A stretch of DNA of 64,000 bases from Bursaphelenchus xylophilus (Eukaryota > Nematoda > Chromadorea > Rhabditida > Aphelenchoididae), in contig CAJFCV020000005.1 of the NCBI GenBank assembly GCA_904066235.2, forward strand, positions 11,279,501 to 11,343,500, read 5' to 3'. Below are positions 22,401-34,400 of the stretch, in pieces (position 1 is the first letter of the stretch; each line of letters opens with the position of its first letter). Under the pieces are notes generated by a model that saw only the letters and a program-made list of their open reading frames with translations, made no database searches and had not been told where the DNA came from. Position numbers and translations under genes: made by a program.

Positions 22401-25400
22401 GGGCGCAAGCTGCAAGACCTTCTTTTCGCTGGGGCCAGAAAAAGGAAGTTTCACCGATAATTTTGGTCAAAAATCGAAGAAAGAATAAAAAAAAATATAA
22501 AAAAATTTCTCACGCTCAATCGCTCGAAATTGCAGAGTGAAGCCGCCGAAAGCGTCGGAGGAGTCGGTTTCGAAATAAACGTCAGCTTTTTTGTACGATG
22601 AATAGTAATGCAAGTGCTCTTGATCAAAGTCTTTGGCCAAACAAGACGGCCGCAGAAGCCATGGGGAGATCCCTTGGGGTCCGTCGTAGATCTGAAAATC
22701 ATTTTTTATTGACATACTTCTATGTGTTATGGAATTACAGGTCAACATATATGGTGCGTCCCAGTATTTGGTTCTACCCCATTTTTTGATCATATTTCAG
22801 GGGTTTTCTTCCCAAATGTCATGAAATTTTACACAAGTGTTAATCAGCTTTTAAGATTGAGCTATGCAAAGTTTCATCTCATTTGGCTGCAGTGCTCGAA
22901 AATTATGGCGATTTCTTTTTAAATTTTGGGTGCCCCAGGTTTTTGGTTCCACTTGCAAATTTTCGAGTTTTTTGGTCCGGTTTTGAGTCGGCCTGCCTAT
23001 AACACACTTCCTCGTGTTCTATAGAAAGGGTAATACATTCATTTGCGTGGTGTTCCAAAAGTTCTGAGGGTTTTTTCGCCCTTACAACCCAAAATTGGGC
23101 GGCTAATTTTTACATACTCTGAATCAGAAAAGATTTGCGATTTTTTGATGTATATCTCGACCTGTAACTCCATACCCCATAGAAGATACTTTCCTTGCAA
23201 AATTTATGACAAAAAATAAAAAAAAATATGAAATTTTTCGAAATCTTACCGCCAAAAAGTCGTAGCAACTCCCATTCCCCATGACCCGGCGCTGTTCCAG
23301 GTCCACGTCGCTCAGCTTGAACTCGATCACGCTGCCCTTGTCGGCCGAGATGCGCCACCAACAGCGCAGGTTGTTCATGTACGTGTCCATCTCCTCGCCC
23401 TTGCTGAGCGGCGGCTGGATGGTGCGCCACTCGGCGTCGGCGCGGATCTCGCCGCCGCAGCCCTTCTCCGGGCCCAGCGTGGCGGTGAGCACCAGGCTGA
23501 AGCCGCCCTTGCTCGTCGTTTCGTCCGTGTGGAACTGGATCAACATGTTGTTGGTCTTGGTCATCTTCGTGCCGAACGGCGGGGTTTGCCCGCAAATTCG
23601 GCCCCAAGTCGTGGTGTTTGTGGCTTCGACTCCGTCCCAGAGCTCGATGTAATCGAAGTAGCACTGCTCGGAGCCTTCAATGTCCATTTGGCGGAATCTG
23701 AAAAGGATTTTTTGGGGTTGACATTGCAGTGGAAAAACTGCACTGTCCAATTTCTTGCTTTTGAACCGTGCAAGAGCCCTATTCCGGACTGTCGCTGGCA
23801 CTCTGAATTTTATGCACAGTCCGCCAAAAATTACTCCAGCCACAAAGAACGGACAAGTGTAAAAAAACGTATTTTTCCAAGAGTTCTCCACATTTTTTAG
23901 ATTTTTTTCGGCTGCCAAAATCCTTGAATATCTGAGCGTTGCTCGCAACATGCAAGCCAAAACTTTCTGTGATTTTTTTGAGTTCTATACAGAGCATATT
24001 TTCAAAATTTTAAGAAAATCCCCCCTCTAGAATCTACAACCTAAATTTTAAGTCATCAAAAACAAAAAAAAAGTCTCAAAAATCCCACTTTGCGGCAATA
24101 ACATATCCGTCCGGCGCTGTGACATTCCACACACAGTTGAGTTTGTGATGATAGGGCAGTGGGAAGGATGGAGAAGTAATGGTTCCGGTCATATGCGAAG
24201 TCTCTTCGTCCAGCACAATCTCTCCGCCGCAATCCGAGAGCGCGTACGTCAGGTGGAAGCCGCGCATCCGTTTCCGTTTGTTGTCTTGGAAGAAGGTCGT
24301 GTTGCTCACAAACCGAACAGCGACTGGGCCCTGGAAAGAAACGGGGAGTAATTTATACAGCAGAGTTGACGAAACTCACCTTTATTGAGATGGGACTGAA
24401 GCCGGCTTCTTCGTTGTTCCGTCCGCAAGCCGTAAAGGCCACTCGGTTCGCGGCGACGTCAATGATTTGCACGTAATCGCTTCCACATGGCTTTCGCTTT
24501 CCGTCAACTGAAAACAACAGGTCGCAAAAGTCATTCCAGCTACTATACTATTACTATAATATATATATTTTACTAAGGCTACTATGTTAATCTAAACTTA
24601 TGTATTTCAGTTTACAGGGGAAGTACCCCAAGTGAGACGCTCAGATTTTGATGAAACTTGGCACAAATTTAGAATAATTTTTTCTGAGATATATGCGAGG
24701 ATCCTAGCTCGCGCTTTGCAGAAACAACAGAGATTTTTATTAGGTTGATGCATGATTATCCGGCGTTTTTTTTGGCGCGTTTTTGTTTGTTAAGATTCAC
24801 GTTTTGTTAACTTTTTTTCATAAAGATAATCTTCTCTATTTAGTTAATAAAATGCGTGTCGAAAATCATACTCATATTCGCCATATTATGCTTTACCATT
24901 TCGAGAAAGGTTGGAGGTCGAGATTTTTAGATCGAAAGTCGGCGAAAATTTAGGACTTTTTGCCGAATTTCGCCACGAAAAGTTTCATACCTATTTCTAC
25001 CGTAAAGGGTAATGTTTCCACAAAAAATCAATTTTTCCCGCACGAAACTGCCAAAGTTATGGCCAAAAAGAGTTTTTCACTTTGCCCGCTCTCCGCGTTA
25101 AGCGTACTCTCTCGGCGGCAAAGATGGTTCACTATCTCGGTGGCGCTTGCAAAGCGCGAGCTAAAACTTTCAGGAATTGATTTTTAGTTCATCCCCGACG
25201 TGTGTGCAAAATTTTAAAAAAATTTGGGGGTCGAACGGCAACCCGAAATAGAAGAAAAATGTTTTCCAGTTTTTGAGTTTCGTCCCAACAAAGTGTCAAA
25301 ATTGACAAAAGAAATAAAATAATTCAGAGAAAAGTATCTTTCGGCCGGAAAACCGCAAAAAACGGACCTTTTTGCATTCGTGAAGCATCAAAAATGTGGC

Positions 25401-28400
25401 AAAATGCTTCCCTCTCCAAGTGAAAAAAAACTTTGTTTTGAAGGGCCCTTTCCCTCACAAAAAGAGCGGGCGCGCTTTAGAAATCGGAGTTTTTTCACTT
25501 GGAGAGGGAAGCATTTTGCCACATTTTTGATACTTCCCGGATGCAAAACGGTACGTTTTTTGCCGCTGGCTCAGGTCCCCACTGTGGCACGGAAAAGGCC
25601 AAAAATTCATCAAAGTCATCCTAAAAATGGCTTTCACTTTTCCTACCCAAGGTATCATCCAGTTCGAGGTCATCGATTCGAATTGTAACAATCTGCGTGT
25701 ACTTTGTTGGTGGATTGATCTGATAAATGCATTCCATGTCCTCATTCGGATAATAGCTCGGATAAAACGGCGACATAACTTCCCCATGGTTCAGTTGGAA
25801 GACGGTTCCGCATTTCGCTTCCCAAGTGAGACGGAAGCCTCTGGCGGTGATGTCATTGTTTGTCGTGAAGTTGAGTCGAACTCGACGACTTTCTGTTTCG
25901 ATTGGCGCGATCGCATCGATACCGCAGATCCTCTAAAAAGTCTTATTGTTAGGGCTTATTTTAAAGGGGAGGTGGTCAAACGGCAACGCTCAGATTTTGA
26001 TGAAACTTGGCACAAATTTAGAATGATTTTTTCAAAAATATATGCGAGAATGCTAGCTCGCGCTTTGCAGAAACAACCGAGATTTTTAGGTCGAAAATTG
26101 GCGAAAATTTAGGGCTTTTTGCCAAATTTCGGCACAAAAAGTTGCATGCCTATTTCTACATAGACCTTTCCACAAAAAATAATTTTTTTCTTAATTTAAG
26201 AAAAGAAACTAGCAAAGTTATGATTTGAAAAGTGTTTTTTTCTTCTCTCTCTGACCGCTCTCCGCGTTTAGCGTACTCTCTCGGCGGCAAAGGTCGTTAA
26301 ATATCTCGGCGGCGCCCGCAAAGCGCGAGCTAAAACTTTCAGGAATTGATACCTAGTTCATAACGGATGTGTGTGTAAAATTTAAATAAAATCTGAGCAT
26401 CACATTGGGGTTCTTCCCTTGTTAGTTTACAGGGGAGGTGCTCAACGTAAAACGTTCAGATTTTAACAAAAACGGGGACATATTTTATGGTGTATATTTT
26501 CGGAGACATCTATGACGTTCTACATACCGATCGCGCTTTGCAGGAACCACTGTCGGGAAAATAATGAGCATAATGTCGCTGCGCCAATCACGTCGCTAAA
26601 GGGAAAAGCAATTTGATTTTGTCGCGACACAATTCATTTTTGGGGGCGATTTTCCACGCGACAGAGTGCTCATTATTTTCCCGACAGACTGATAATAAAG
26701 TATTTGTTAAAAAAAATTAAAATAAAATGAAATCCCACCTTGACCAACTCATCATGATCAAAGTAGAACAAATAGTTTCTCATCGGGTCCTTCCCCCGAC
26801 TTTGATGCTCCTGATAAACGGCCAAGTAATCCTTCAGACAGCCGGCCGACTTGGCAATGTCCAGCCGATCGAAGTTCAGCTTGACGTGGAAGCCGGGAGG
26901 CACGGAGATCTCCCATAAACACGATGCGTAGTTCGGATAGTCCACATCCGGATAGCCGGGGGACACAATCTCCCCTTCCATGGCATGAGTGTGGAATCCG
27001 CAGGCTAAAAATTTAAAAAAAATGAATTTTCCGGCGAAATTTTTGATTTTTTTTTTGTAATTTTTCAATTTGAGATAGCCTAAAGAGTGAGTCTTCGATT
27101 TCATCCAAATTTTGCTACAATATCCTGTACAGGATAAAGGGTAATCACTGAAAATTTGAGCCCCTCATTTGCCCTCACAGCCGAGATATTCGGCAATATT
27201 TTTACTCGAGAGAGCATGCAAAATGAGGAGAGAGGGCGAGAGGAAACCCTTTTTCTTGCTACATCTTTGCGAATTTCGCATGGAAATCTTTGTTTTCTTT
27301 GTAGAAGCATAGTAAAACCTCTGTATAACGAATAATTGTTCGTTATAGACGGGCTTCGTTTTATGAAGGTTTTTTTTGCCGTAAAATTAATTCATGAGAC
27401 CTCAAAAAGTGTTTGTTATAGAGAGGTTTTGTTGTAAGACAAATTTGGAGAGATTTTTTTTATTTTTTTTTTTTTTGAATTTTTCATTTTCGAAAAAAAT
27501 CAAAAAAAATCATTATTATTCAAAAATCGGCATCGCATCGGTGAGAGAATGGCCGACTACGCTCATTACTTTGTAAGTCTCCCTTCGAACTACAGTAATC
27601 CGCAAAACACGGCGATATTTTTTTCAAAAAATCGACCTTCTCCAGGCCTGCCGCCATTTCCTCCGAGAGAACACCGGAATCGAGCTCTTTTTGCTGGCCA
27701 TGATCCACATCTTGGTGGTGGCGAACCTGTCGCTCGGGCTGGGCTACGCACTCATGAGTCGGATCGTGAAGAACTACCGGACCGCCCTCACCATTCTCCC
27801 CACTATGGCCATGTTGGAGTACATGCGAGTGTACAAAAAGTCGCCGTTCGAGAGAGCCCAAAATCCGGAGCTGGCGGCGAAACGCGAGGCCGGCGGAATG
27901 AGTGTCACAGAGCATGGAGAAGGTGAGTTGAGGGGAAAAATCAAAAAAAAAAAAAAAAAATTTTTTGAAATTTTTGTGTGGGGTACCATGGATGACAACT
28001 TACATTTTTTTTATGAAAGTTGGAAAATATTTTCTAAATAGGCCACATTTCGGTGAAAGTTCCTTATTCTGGCCACAAACTTATAACTTTGCGGAAACTG
28101 GACAGAAATAGCCCAAATTTGGCGTGCTGGCTCAATTCATCGTTGTCAATTCCCGGACAGTGGATTTAGTTAGTGAGTTACCTTCTTTTTTACGTACCAC
28201 CTTACCCTTCAAAAACGGCTGCAGCCTGCGACTTTACAATTTATACGATGAGACCTGTCCGGAACTAAACTTATTGCCTCCGTATAGAATTAAACGAGTC
28301 GTCATAGCCTTCGTCGTCATAGCCCTTAAGACCATAAAGCTACTATAGTAATTCAGCTTTAGTTCCCAAGCTTGGGCGCAGTTCGCAGAGTACCTTTGTT

Positions 28401-31400
28401 GTGGCCAGAATAAGGAACTTTTTCCAAATCGTCTAGACAGGACGCATTTCCAACCTTAAAATTTCTAGCTCGCAATCACCACTCGCAGCGGAGGTATCAA
28501 ATATTATATTTTCAAGCCTAAAATTTCAAATTTTTTTTTTATTTTTGAAAATTTCTCAAAGCAAACTTTTCAGGAGCCCTCCCAGAAGACGATCCTGAAA
28601 GTTCTGACGAGGCAGTACCTTCCGAACCATTTTATTACTACCACAGAGACTCTTGACTCGCTTATTATGTCGAATATGTGATATTAAGAATAAAAATTTT
28701 TTTAAATCTCACTAAAAACTTTTCAATTTTCAATGTCAAGCCCCACACTTACAATTATTGCTATCCGGCGTCACAAATTCCCAATCAATTTCGAAGCCCT
28801 TTCCGTTGATCTCATGGTTGCTGTGGAAATGCAGCGTCAAGTATCGGCCTCGAGAGATCAGTCGTTTGAAGCGGTCCTCCAGCGCTGTGTCCGGGATCAG
28901 CTCCGAATTACAGTAGCGATGGAGTTGACTGGAAGTTGCGAGACCTTCCGCCACTTCCAGGACATCATGATTACAGTAGACATCGTATTCCAGGTCCATT
29001 TTCGTAACTGATAACTGTAAAAGAAGAGTCAAAAAATAGTAGAGTTACCCACCTTGATGACAAGTCCTTCCGGTGCCTTCAAATGCCACAAACAATCGGC
29101 ATTGTTCGAATAATTTCCACCGTCTTGCGTGCCCGGAGCCCTGATTGTACCGAAATTTCCGTATAATTCCTCCGTGATATCGCCACCGCATTCTGAAAAG
29201 CTTTTTGATGAGATAACGGACAAAAATCTGTGTGAAATTTGCTGCCTCCCAACTTTGAGCCTTCGCAAAAATTCCAATTTACTTCCGACGTCTTTTTTGG
29301 AAGTCGCAAATCGAGGTTTCCGCAACACACATTTTGAAATTGGTATCTAACAAAAAAGCGAATCTAACAAAAAACTCTCAAGCTCAAGAAAAAATTGTTA
29401 GTTTTATACAGTAGGGGACCTGATCCAGTGGCAAAAAACGTATCATTTTGTATCCGGGAAGCATCAAAAATGTGGCAAAATGCTTCACTCTCCAAGTGAA
29501 AAAACTTTGTTTTGAAGGGCGCGCCCCTCACGAAAATAACGGGCGCGCTTTTGAAATCGGAGTTTTCTCGCTTGGAGAGGGAAGCATTTCGCCGCATTTT
29601 TGATACTTCCCGGATGCAAAACGGTACGTTTTCTGTTACTGGATAAGGTCCCCGCTGTACGTCGAAATATATAAGAGTATAACTCTCTACAACTTACGAT
29701 TGTAGACAATACTCAAGTTGAACTGCACCGGCTGATCGATATTTGGCACCAGTGAGAACGGATTGTTCATTATGAAAATATCCAAAATGCGACTGTTGTA
29801 AGAGTTGTTATACACGTTGTGCTGGACAATGCCCGAGCATAGCACATCTTTAATGGGCCATTCATCCAACGTCTGGCCAACAATATGCACCTGATTCGAG
29901 CTTTGGCCACACAACCGAATGTTGGGGCGGCCTGCGCGGAAGTCGGTGAAATACAGGGCCACTGTCGACTCTTTCTTTTGATTCTCGATTCGGATGTGGC
30001 AGAAGGCTGAAAATGGGATTTCCAAATTTACACTGTATGCGAAATTTCAGGCTAATCCATTTTCCGCATTCCCGAGAAATCCCCAAAAATCCCTCCCACA
30101 TTCTCACATTTTGATCCGGTATTCGTCAAACCCATCATGTCACTGTAGCTTCGTTTTATCGACATGTCGTGGATTGTGATGTTCTGGTCATCATAGACGT
30201 GCCACATGCACGCGAACTCGTCAAAGTCTTCGTCCACGCGGGTGTACCGCAATCTGAAGGGCTTGTGGAAACGAGTCGAGTCAATGCCCGTGTACATGAC
30301 GCTCCGATAAACCTTGGCACGATCCTCGTAGACGACGGTCATAATGTCCGCGTTCGAGACGAATGAGGTTCGGTTCACGCAGAAGCGTTGGTACAGCGAG
30401 TACAGAGAGTAGCGCGATTCGACTGGACCGTTCCAGGCTTCCAAGTCGGGGAAACAGGGCTGTTCGGGGCCTCCGTTGATCGAGGGGATGTGCTCGTAGA
30501 AGCCCTAGAACATTGGGAATTCATTTTCTATACAAAATTGGGGAAATTAAGAAAAAAATTGAGTCCCACCACGAAAATCTCAAATGCCAAGAAATGCTTG
30601 GCATTCCGCAACAAGTAACATTTTACCGCTATTTTATGTACCTAAAAATATTTTGTGTCGTTTTGAATTATTTCTCAATGTTTTTAGCCTTAAATTTGCC
30701 GGCAAATCAATAAATTTTCTATAGCGAAGAATTGGAGGAGTAATTCTGCGCCTCAATTCTCAAAAATTAAAAATAAAGTGCTGGGAATCCCATCTTTTAA
30801 TTTTTTTCTCTGTTTTCCATCTTTTTGTTACACTTTAGATCTCAACTTACATCCTCGTTAACAAACTCAAGGTCCAGCTTGTACCGATACCCGATTCCAG
30901 CCTTAAAATTCCAAACACACTCGACACCAGGAAGAACATGATCGGGATACCCGGGAACCACCAATTGCCCTTCATCATCCTCCACATCCCCTCCGCATTC
31001 GTATTTGCTGGCGGATAATTCGATTTCGAACCCGCACTTCCGATTCAAACAGAAGAGACGCGAAGCGCCGCGCGCGTATGTTGTATTGGCCATGAACTTG
31101 ACCAGCGCTGTGCCGTGATGCGAATGGAAATGTCGATCGTTCACGGAGCGCATGGAACAGGATGGAGGCAGAAGGACGGTTCGGTTCTCAGTTGTGTTCG
31201 GGGCCACACCAGGATGAAGGCCATCAAGGACGGTGACATATTCTTGCTTGCAGTTGTCGGAAATGGCCAGCCAAAGATGTTTCAGACTAAAAATTGAAGT
31301 TTAGAACGGTTATATTTTCAAATTTAGGTGGATTATGTCCGTATTACTCACTGTCCTTCGACGAAATGCCCTTTCGGCGCCTTGACGATCCATTCGCATT

Positions 31401-34400
31401 CCTCTTGAGCGGGATATGCTTCAGGGAAGTTGGGGCTGGTAATTGAGGTGTTGACGCTTGGCGAAAGCACCACCGTTCCTCCGCAGCTCGCTGAAATCAT
31501 AAAAATTTTGTATTTTTCCGTAACAAATTGATTTCTGGTTATTTCTTGTGCACTTACCCAGCTCATAAGTCGCTTTCCAGCCCTCCGAAGGCGAGTAGTA
31601 ATCGGTAACAAAACGAACGAACAGATGAGAGTCGGTCGAGAACAGAGTTGACGGTGGATCATCTCCGCAGAATTTCCCAATCAACGGCGACGATCCACTG
31701 GGCCCATCGTAGATCTCCAAGTAGTCATCTTTGCATTCGTCCGGATCCGCGTTCTCCAGCATGAATTGCTCCGTGTCCACGGTGAATTTGATGCGATGGC
31801 CTGGCGGCGCAGCGATAATCCATTCGCAATCCAGGGAGTTTGGAGAATCTGAAAAAATTGAAAGAAGTTGTCATAATTTCATAATTTGAGCTTGTTGTTT
31901 GTCTCTTGCTTACTCTCTGGATATCCTGGCGATTGAATAACGCCCTTCTTTTTGATCTCATCCAAGTATAGTGTCTCACTGCACATGTGTGTAATCTCCT
32001 CTATTAGCAGTTGGAAGCCTTGTCGTCTCACTGCTGGCTGTGTCTCTCCACTATTTTCATACGTGATAAACACTCGACCATATTTGGCGGTATAGTTGAA
32101 AAGATTGTTTCCGCAGTAGTAATGCACGTTGTTTCCGGCGTTGTTCGAATGGGGAACCGAGTTCTGCAAAGACTAGAAAGTGAGGATAAAAGCTTACCAC
32201 TAAAAGATATTCTCCTTTGCATTGGTTGTCTTCCTGCGGTGGCGCTAGATCCATGGATATTGCTTTCACGATCAGATCGCGATTGGTTTCCAGCATGATT
32301 CCCCACATACAACTGAAGTTGTGTCCTCCGGTTTCTGGGTACAATGGGCTGTTCAGTGTGTAGACGAACTTGTTCTTCTCGGCATTCAGGTATTCGAAGG
32401 TGCGGCAGTCTAAAGTCGGATTGATACGTTTGCGTTTTTTCGCCTACCCAATTTATACTCCAAAGTGAATCCACTGAAGCTCTTTGATCGGTCCGAAACA
32501 AAGTAAATAAAAGCCTCATCATCGTAGTTGATTAACGTTGCGTAATTCGCTTGGTCTTTGCGACAAATCCGATGCATGAATGTGGCATCTCTAAAACGCA
32601 AATTTAGGTAGAAAACTAAAATTCTCATCGCAGTGGCTTCCCCAATTCCTTACTCGAGCTCCCGAAGAGTCGCGAATTCTCTCGTTCCCACGGTGAGATA
32701 GTCATAGGCACAGTTGGCATGCTCCTCGACGTCCAGCAACTTTAGTTTGAAAGAGATTCCGTGCAGAAGAGGTCGTTTGATCTTCCACCGGCACTTCAGA
32801 TCGTTAGCATACTTGTTGACTAAAATTAGAATGTATCTTACCCTCGGCAAGTCTGAAAAGCATTGTCAAACTTTGTCTTACCGTCCGATGTGGGCAAGGT
32901 TAAGTTCTTCGGTGAGAAAGTGGCTTCGAGCTCTCCGCCGCAAGTAAATTCCTCCTCAACGTAGACGGTTTTTCCCACTGCTTCGCTTCCATTCGCTGCT
33001 GGACGAATGGGTTTCCATGTCAGTTCGAAATGCGAGATATCCGTTCTCGGCGCGAGCGCTTTGATTTCCAGCTCATTCGAGGTGTAGACCCGTGTTGGCT
33101 CATCATCAGCCAGAGAGTCGATTATTTCTTCGTTTATCTGGAATTTGGATATATCAGTCTGTCGGGAAAATAATGTGGACTCGTAGGAAAGTTCAATGAA
33201 CATGTTAGGTTGCAACTTGCAAAAAATGTGGGAAAACTCACTTGAACTTTCACTCCAATTAACGTACGGAACGTGACCTCGATGTGCTCATCAGATTTGT
33301 TGGTCCGGACCGACCAAACAATGGTCTCGTCGGCTGGGCGAATCCTTGGAGAGCCAACCGGCAAAATAATTTTGTTTGACTTGACAACTCCTCCAAGAGA
33401 TTTCTCAAACCGGAATTTAAGCCAGTTCGTTGGCGCTGGAGTTGTTGGGACGTCTTCGTCGTCTTCATTGTCAGCGGTTTCGAATGGTTTTCGTAGCACT
33501 CGTAGATAAAGCTTCTCTGCCTAGAAGATTTAATTTTGATTGCTTTTTGCTGACAAGGAAAGCGCTTCTATCTGGTATGAAGTTACAGGTCGTGAGATAT
33601 TTTAAAAATCGCAAAAAGTTTCTGATTCAGAACATGCAAAAATTAGCTGCCCAATTTTGGTTTGTAAGGGCAAGAAAGCCCTCAGAACTTTTCATGCAAC
33701 ATCCACGAAAAGACGAGTTTTTGTTAGAGAAACTCTTTGGAGGTTTTTCCGTGGATCTTTTCGTGTTCAATAGCTCCTTTCCTATTGTACTGTATTCCTC
33801 ACCTCATATTTTCGAGGGGAGATATTTCCGCATAATCTTGACAGTAGTCGCTTTCTCTTGCCTTCCCGGATCTCCACGTAACTCTGCGCACAGTCTTCGG
33901 ACTCAGGGATTGTGCTCTCACTGAAAATAGACACGTGTTTGCTGTATAAAAATTGACTCTTTACTTACTCAATATGTAGGACCACTTTATTTCCAGCGCT
34001 GTTCTCCAGGACGTAATCACAATCTATATCGCCACTAATTTCGTAAATTCCTTTGACTGCATCTCCGATATCTCCGCACACTAGAAAAAATTATCGCTGT
34101 TCTGATAGCCATTGCGACTTACTGTATCCGACCGTGTCATAGTGGAGCATGAACGTTACATTCTGTGGGATTTCGCTGACCTCCACCAAGATATCCTCCG
34201 TACATTCGACTGTATTGATATGCCGGTTCTTTGTTGATGCGTAATTGCTGAAACTCGCAAGAGATACGTAGGATTTGTAAGTGCCCGCAAGTAGACGATA
34301 ACATCAGTTTGTCGGGAAAATAATGAGCACTCTGTCGCATAGAAAATCGTATCGCCATCGAGAAAGTGAATCGTGTCGTGGGCAAAGCCAAATTGCTTTT

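Larger units (their letters stand above)
19465..29192 (-). other. CUBN: Cubilin block 4: C-terminal CUB modules, exons 34-47
   Basis: Exons 29053-29192, 28753-29014, 26739-27004, 25647-25932, 24380-24507, 24089-24330, 23250-23697, 22514-22691, 22146-22214, 21831-22102, 21213-21282, 20376-21000, 20147-20297, 19465-19653. Modules include [75 protein letters not shown] and [12 protein letters not shown]. Exon 45 contains a CUB with a long basic insert ([32 protein letters not shown]). Donors GTGGGA after exons 36 and 39 are weak but are the only ones that keep frame. The protein ends ...WDTKIVT. Confidence 0.82.

Noticed and set aside
32846..32856. Possible 11-nt exon in cubilin intron 24
   Set aside because: It has good splice sites, but including it shifts the frame into a stop in the next exon.
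33430..33924. 164-residue plus-strand frame opposite cubilin exons 22-23
   Set aside because: It runs across exon, intron and a Pal-F fragment; it is the shadow of the minus-strand gene.
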